Source of the DNA: CAZWZG01 sp964638245
Lineage (GTDB): Bacteria; Pseudomonadota; Alphaproteobacteria; Rhodobacterales; Rhodobacteraceae
Assembly: GCA_964638245.1 (NCBI GenBank)
Contig: CAZWZG010000046.1
Span: forward strand, 1 to 18,854
Direction: 5' to 3'
DNA length: 18,854 bases
A program made the position numbers and the translations under genes. Shown in pieces: positions 14,969 through 18,854 of the stretch. Below the pieces are notes generated by a model. That model saw only the letters and a program-made list of their open reading frames with translations, searched no databases and was not told where the DNA came from. Each line of letters starts with the position of its first letter. Position 1 is the stretch's first letter.

Positions 14969-16258
14969 ATGAGCATCAGCACAGCCCTTGGGTCTGCGGT
15001 GTCGGGCCTTTCGGCAACGGCCGTCCAAACGGAGGTCGTGGCAAGCAATATCGCAAATGCCCTGACCGAAGGATACGGCGCGCGCTCGACAACATTGTCG
15101 TCGCGCGTCGGTGGCGGCGTCAGCGTCGATGGCATTTCCCGACAGGTCGATCAAGCGCTCTTGCGTGACCGTCGCCTTGCCGATGCCGGAACGGCTGAAG
15201 CCGAAGTGCTTGCGCGGTTCTTCTCAGACCTTGCAAACTTGGCAGGCACGCCTGAAAGCGCTCAGAGCCTTCCAAACCTTTATGCAACATTTGACGCGGC
15301 CTTGCTGGAGGCTGCGTCAAGCCCGGAAAGCACGGCGCGTCTCGACGCGGCGGTCGATGCCGCCGCTGCCCTGGCAAGACAGATCAACACCGTTTCGGAC
15401 GGCACCCAACAACTGCGCCAGGATGCCGACGCAGCCATTGCGGCGACAGTGGAAAACCTGAACGCCTCCTTGTCGCAAGTTGCCGATCTCAATGCTTTGA
15501 TATTGCGTAATTCTGGCGCCGGTCGGGACGTCGCAGCCCTGGTTGATCAGCGCCAAATCTTGATCGACGGCATTTCGGAGGCCGTTCCAGTGCGCGTATA
15601 CGAACGCGACAACGGAACCGTTGCCCTTTACAGCGCAACCGGCGCGACTTTGCTTGACGTGACGCCCGCGACGTTCGGGTTCGAAGGCAAGGGTGTTATC
15701 ACGGCGGATATGACGCTGGCGTCAGGTGCATTGTCGGGTCTGACCATCAACGGCCAGCCCGCCTCGACAAGTGGTACATCAAGTGCCATCGCAGGCGGCG
15801 CGTTGGCCGGCTACTTTACCATTCGCGACGAGTCCGCTGTGACCGCGCAGGCGAACCTGGATGGCATGGCGCGTGATCTTGTCGAACGGTTCGAAGATCC
15901 CACGCTGGATACAACACTTTTGCCCGGTGATGCGGGCCTGTTTACGGATGCCGGGACCGCTCTTGATCCTCTTGACGAGGTCGGACTGGCTGGTCGTTTG
16001 GCCATCAATGATCTGGTCAACCCGCGCGAAGGTGGAGAAAGCTGGCGGCTTCGAGACGGTTTGGGCGCGGTCGCGCAAGGGCCCGTTGGGGATGCCACGC
16101 TNNNNNNNNNNNNNNNNNNNNNNNNNNNNNNNNNNNNNNNNNNNNNNNNNNNNNNNNNNNNNNNNNNNNNNNNNNNNNNNNNNNNNNNNNNNNNNNNNNN
16201 NAATGCGCGTGTGATCCAAACCGTTGACCAGTTGTTGCAGGAGTTGTTGAGAATATGA
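14969..16258 (+). CDS. flgK: Flagellar hook-associated protein FlgK (interrupted by an assembly gap)
   Basis: FlgK forms the first hook-filament junction layer. The ATG at 14969 has AAGGA seven bases upstream. The N-terminus has the family pattern (MSISTALGSAVSGLSATAVQ, then VVASNIANALTEGYGARS). Coding is continuous for 377 codons up to a run of 100 undetermined bases (16102-16201), and then the typical FlgK C-terminus NARVIQTVDQLLQELLRI follows in the same frame. The visible total of 429 codons, including about 33 unknown ones, is shorter than the ~480 aa I expect for this family. The true gap is therefore probably larger than 100 bases and the frame match fortuitous. The TGA overlaps the flgL ATG by 4 bp (ATGA). 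Identity is firm; the exact length and integrity of the C-terminal part are unknown. Confidence 0.9.
   Translation: MSISTALGSAVSGLSATAVQTEVVASNIANALTEGYGARSTTLSSRVGGGVSVDGISRQVDQALLRDRRLADAGTAEAEVLARFFSDLANLAGTPESAQSLPNLYATFDAALLEAASSPESTARLDAAVDAAAALARQINTVSDGTQQLRQDADAAIAATVENLNASLSQVADLNALILRNSGAGRDVAALVDQRQILIDGISEAVPVRVYERDNGTVALYSATGATLLDVTPATFGFEGKGVITADMTLASGALSGLTINGQPASTSGTSSAIAGGALAGYFTIRDESAVTAQANLDGMARDLVERFEDPTLDTTLLPGDAGLFTDAGTALDPLDEVGLAGRLAINDLVNPREGGESWRLRDGLGAVAQGPVGDATXXXXXXXXXXXXXXXXXXXXXXXXXXXXXXXXXXNARVIQTVDQLLQELLRI
16102..16201. other. Assembly gap of exactly 100 undetermined bases
   Basis: A run of 100 N lies inside flgK. The round number is the usual placeholder for a scaffold join of unknown size, so this is a technical break. 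Real sequence is missing here, and distances across it should not be trusted. Confidence 0.98.
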
Positions 16259-17262
16259 GTAGCTTTGCGATAGGGGACCTTGCTCGCGGATTGCAGCTCC
16301 GCTCCGATCAGGCGCGCATTCAATCGGATCTACTGCGACTGTCTAACGAACTGTCCACGGGGCAAAAATCCAAGATTGGTACTGCCGTGGCCGGCGATTT
16401 TGGTCCCCTTGTGGGATTGGACGCGGACTTGCGACGGCTTGATGGATACGACACGACCGTTACCGAGGCGGCGCTTCTGACAAGCGCGGCACAAGCTGGG
16501 CTGGAACGCGTCCAAACCAGCGCGATTGATTTGGCATCAAACCTGATCCTTGTGCAGAATTCAACTAATCCGAACACAGTCGACGCACTCGGCGCTGAGG
16601 CCAAGCAGACTTTCGAAGCCATGATTTCCGCGCTCAATCAGACCGTTGGGGACAAAACCATTTTTGCCGGGGTTGCAACTGATGCACCAGCTTTAGCGCA
16701 GGCCGATGTCATTCTGGGTGCACTATCCACGGCCGTTAGTGCAGAGACCACCGCAGCCGACGTCGAAGCTATCGTGGAGGCATGGTTCGCTCCTGGCGGC
16801 GACTTCGAGACCATCGCGTATCTCGGCGCAACCGATGCCCGCGCACCGATCAGACTGAATGACGATGCTGACGTGGTCTTTGGCGCCTCGGCGAATGATA
16901 CCGAACTGCGCGAAGTCCTGAAATCCGTTGCGACAGCAGCGCTTCTCGAAGAAGGCGTCCTGCTTGGCGCGCCCGAAGAGCGCGCGGAGCTGGCTGGTAA
17001 CTCCGGTCAGGCAATTCTCACGGCGGAAACCGGTCTGATCGATCTGCGCAGCCGGATCGGTCGGGCTGAGGAGTCTATCGACATTGCCAAGGCCCAAAAC
17101 CAGGCGCGGCGCAGTGCGCTGGACATCGCACGATCCGAAATCGTGACCGCTGACCAATTCACAACCGCGGCTGAACTTGAAGCAACCCAGTTTCAACTCG
17201 AAGCGCTTTACACTGTGACCGCTCGGCTTTCTCAGCTGACCCTAACGAAGTTCCTTAGATGA
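16255..17262 (+). CDS. flgL: Flagellar hook-associated protein FlgL
   Basis: FlgL forms the second junction layer between hook and filament. The ATG at 16255 overlaps the flgK stop by 4 bp, so translation is probably coupled. The 335-aa product begins with a flagellin-like helical domain (LARGLQLRSDQARIQSDLL, RLSNELSTGQKSKIG). It has the family segment LNQTVGDKTIFAG (~residues 127-139) and ends in a flagellin-type C-terminal helix (LEATQFQLEALYTVTARLSQ, then LTLTKFLR). The N-terminal motif lacks the classical flagellin NxxA repeats, which fits FlgL better than FliC. There is no signal peptide, as expected for type III export. Its TGA in turn overlaps the flgI ATG. Confidence 0.92.
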   Translation: MSSFAIGDLARGLQLRSDQARIQSDLLRLSNELSTGQKSKIGTAVAGDFGPLVGLDADLRRLDGYDTTVTEAALLTSAAQAGLERVQTSAIDLASNLILVQNSTNPNTVDALGAEAKQTFEAMISALNQTVGDKTIFAGVATDAPALAQADVILGALSTAVSAETTAADVEAIVEAWFAPGGDFETIAYLGATDARAPIRLNDDADVVFGASANDTELREVLKSVATAALLEEGVLLGAPEERAELAGNSGQAILTAETGLIDLRSRIGRAEESIDIAKAQNQARRSALDIARSEIVTADQFTTAAELEATQFQLEALYTVTARLSQLTLTKFLR

Positions 17263-18359
17263 TACGCATCCTCACATTTCTCCTCGCTGCCGTGATCGCC
17301 ATCCCACTGAACGCTGGCCCCGTCCGTATCAAGGATCTCGTCGAATTCGACGGGGTTCGCGGGAACGACCTGGTTGGCTACGGCCTTGTCGTCGGACTGA
17401 ACGGGACGGGCGATGGGATCCGCAATGCGCCTTTTACCGAAGATATAATGTCAAATATCCTGGAGCGTCTTGGCGTCAATATTACGGGCGAACAGTTTCG
17501 CCCCCGCAATGTGGCCGCCGTTTTCGTGACCGCAACGCTCCCGCCTTTTTCCCGCGCAGGTGGGCAAATTGACGTTACCGTTTCTGCGATTGGTGATGCG
17601 TCCAGCCTCCTTGGGGGGACACTAATAATGACCCCCCTCAACGCCGCTGACGGTCAGATCTACGCCGTCGCGCAAGGGACAATTATCGCAGGCGGCGCCA
17701 CCGCCGAGGGTGATGCAGCCAGTGTAACCCAAGGTGTTCCGACTGCTGGCGTCATTCCATCTGGTGGGCGCGTCGAGCGGGAGATACCGTTCGATTTTAC
17801 CGCGCTCCGTTCTCTCAGGCTGGCTCTTCGGTCGCCTGACTTCACGACAGCCGAGCGGATCGAAACCGCTATCAACACGCAGTACGGACGCGTCGTCTCT
17901 CGCATGCTCGATGCCGGGACTGTCGTTCTTGATATCGGTGCGACGGGCGCTTTGTCACCCGCCCACGCGCTTGGTGAAATCGAGAATATCTCCGTGGAGC
18001 CCGAGCAAAAGGCCGTCGTGATAGTCGATCAAAGATCCGGAACGATCGTCATGGGACAAGATGTACGTATCAGTCGCGTCGCCGTGAGCCAGGGCAATCT
18101 GACGATCCGCATCGAAGAGGCACCCGTGGTCATTCAGCCCAATCCGTTCGCTGAAGGGGAAACTGTTGTCGTCCCAAGGTCACGCGCGGCCATTGATGAA
18201 GACGAAGGGATCGCCCTGGCCGAAGTTCCTGGCGGCACGTCTCTGAGCGAGGTGATTGCAGGTCTGAATGCTTTGGGCGTGTCGCCGCGCGACATGATAG
18301 ACATTCTAAAGAGCATCAAGGCCGCTGGCGCGCTCCATGCTGAGTTCGTCGTGCGCTAG
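17259..18359 (+). CDS. flgI: Flagellar P-ring protein FlgI
   Basis: FlgI forms the periplasmic P-ring that acts as a bushing for the rod in the peptidoglycan layer. The ATG at 17259 overlaps the flgL stop by 4 bp. A Sec signal peptide is clear (MIRILTFLLAAVIAIPLNA, cut after residue 19), as the P-ring is exported by Sec rather than by type III. The mature start VRIKDLVEFDGVRGNDLVGY and the following LVVGLNGTGDG are family hallmarks, as are RPRNVAAVFVTATLPPF, GGTLIMTPL and the C-terminal MIDILKSIKAAGALHAEFVV. The length of 366 aa is standard. It is the last plus-strand gene here; its end faces fliP across 46 bp, with no clear terminator between them. Confidence 0.96.
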   Translation: MIRILTFLLAAVIAIPLNAGPVRIKDLVEFDGVRGNDLVGYGLVVGLNGTGDGIRNAPFTEDIMSNILERLGVNITGEQFRPRNVAAVFVTATLPPFSRAGGQIDVTVSAIGDASSLLGGTLIMTPLNAADGQIYAVAQGTIIAGGATAEGDAASVTQGVPTAGVIPSGGRVEREIPFDFTALRSLRLALRSPDFTTAERIETAINTQYGRVVSRMLDAGTVVLDIGATGALSPAHALGEIENISVEPEQKAVVIVDQRSGTIVMGQDVRISRVAVSQGNLTIRIEEAPVVIQPNPFAEGETVVVPRSRAAIDEDEGIALAEVPGGTSLSEVIAGLNALGVSPRDMIDILKSIKAAGALHAEFVVR

Positions 18360-18405
18360 TGCGCCAGAGCAGCATCGTGTGCTTGAGGTTTTGCGCGCGG
18401 GTCGA

Positions 18406-18854
18406 TCAAAGATAGCTGCGAACCAAGGCTGACGCGACAAGCGTCCACCCATCAGCGACAACAAAAAACGCAAGTTTGAACGGCAGCGAAACGATGGCGG
18501 GCGGCACCATCATCATCCCCATGGACATCAAGACCGCAGCCACCACGAGGTCGATGATCAAAAAAGGCAGAAAGATCAGAAATCCGACCTGAAACGCGCG
18601 CTCAATCTCGCTCAACAGGAAAGACGGCACGAGAATGGAAAGGGGCATCTCTGATACCGGGTCCGCAACAGTGCTGCCTCGAAGATCAGCCATCGTGATC
18701 AACGTATCCTCCGCAACGCGATTGGCCATAAAGCCCCGAAATGGCTCCAAGGCGGCCGAAATGGCATCTTCGACCGGAAGGGTTCCATCGATTGCCGGAC
18801 CAAGCCCCACCGTCCAGGCCTCTGTGAGCACCGGCTCCATGACGAAGTAAGTCA
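18406..18854 (-). CDS. fliP: Flagellar type III export protein FliP (5' end outside window)
   Basis: FliP is a core membrane subunit of the flagellar export gate. The reading frame runs open to the right window edge (codons for TYFV precede the internal Met at 18840), so only about the last 149 residues are present. They match the C-terminal part of FliP closely: ILVPSFLLSEIERAFQVGF, IFLPFLIIDLVVAAVLMSMG, MMMVPPAIVSLPFKLAFFVV and a final DGWTLVASALV. Two of these are the conserved membrane segments near the C-terminus. It converges on flgI from the opposite strand, so it belongs to a different transcription unit of the flagellar cluster. Confidence 0.95.
   Translation of the reverse strand, partial: TYFVMEPVLTEAWTVGLGPAIDGTLPVEDAISAALEPFRGFMANRVAEDTLITMADLRGSTVADPVSEMPLSILVPSFLLSEIERAFQVGFLIFLPFLIIDLVVAAVLMSMGMMMVPPAIVSLPFKLAFFVVADGWTLVASALVRSYL

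Noticed and set aside
18360..18405. Bidirectional terminator between flgI and fliP
   Set aside because: No stem with a T-run can be found in the 46-bp convergent gap.

Overview
The window looks like a chromosomal segment of an alphaproteobacterium of the Rhodobacteraceae/Roseobacter type. I infer this from three things: the compact motB-flgE-flgK-flgL-flgI flagellar block, a fused exosortase-EpsI protein of the XrtD (VPLPA-CTERM) kind, and the character of the accessory envelope genes. No rRNA, tRNA, CRISPR array or insertion sequence was seen.

Left part (about 1-12370), all on the minus strand, is an exopolysaccharide/protein-sorting region. Read in transcription order from the right: an ExoY-like sugar-phosphate transferase (12370-11705), a TPR lipoprotein of the PrsT type (11616-9157), a fused exosortase-EpsI protein (9111-7513) and a rhomboid protease (7464-6811). 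After a 217-bp gap come a 664-aa bitopic envelope protein with a LytR_C-like C-terminal fold (6593-4599), a 105-aa exported protein with an Asp6 run (4583-4266), a GT4-like glycosyltransferase (4260-3211), a 682-aa protein that looks like two GT-B modules in tandem (3214-1166), a 139-aa unknown (1179-760) and a DPM1-like family 2 glycosyltransferase cut by the window edge (662-1). Several of these overlap or sit within 15 bp of each other, so they are probably co-translated. The likely overall job is lipid-linked sugar assembly and export, coupled to sorting of VPLPA-CTERM-tagged surface proteins. No tagged substrate protein lies in the window.

A 336-bp divergent intergenic region (12371-12706) separates this from the flagellar block on the plus strand: motB, flgE, flgK, flgL, flgI (12707-18359). 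flgK/flgL and flgL/flgI overlap by 4 bp (ATGA). A CtrA-like site lies between motB and flgE. flgK carries a 100-N assembly gap, so its C-terminal part is unknown. At the right edge, fliP lies on the minus strand, converging on flgI and truncated by the window end.

Most of the flagellar part is ordinary. The parts worth attention are the exosortase-rhomboid pair, the uncharacterised 664-aa/105-aa envelope pair and the tandem glycosyltransferase.
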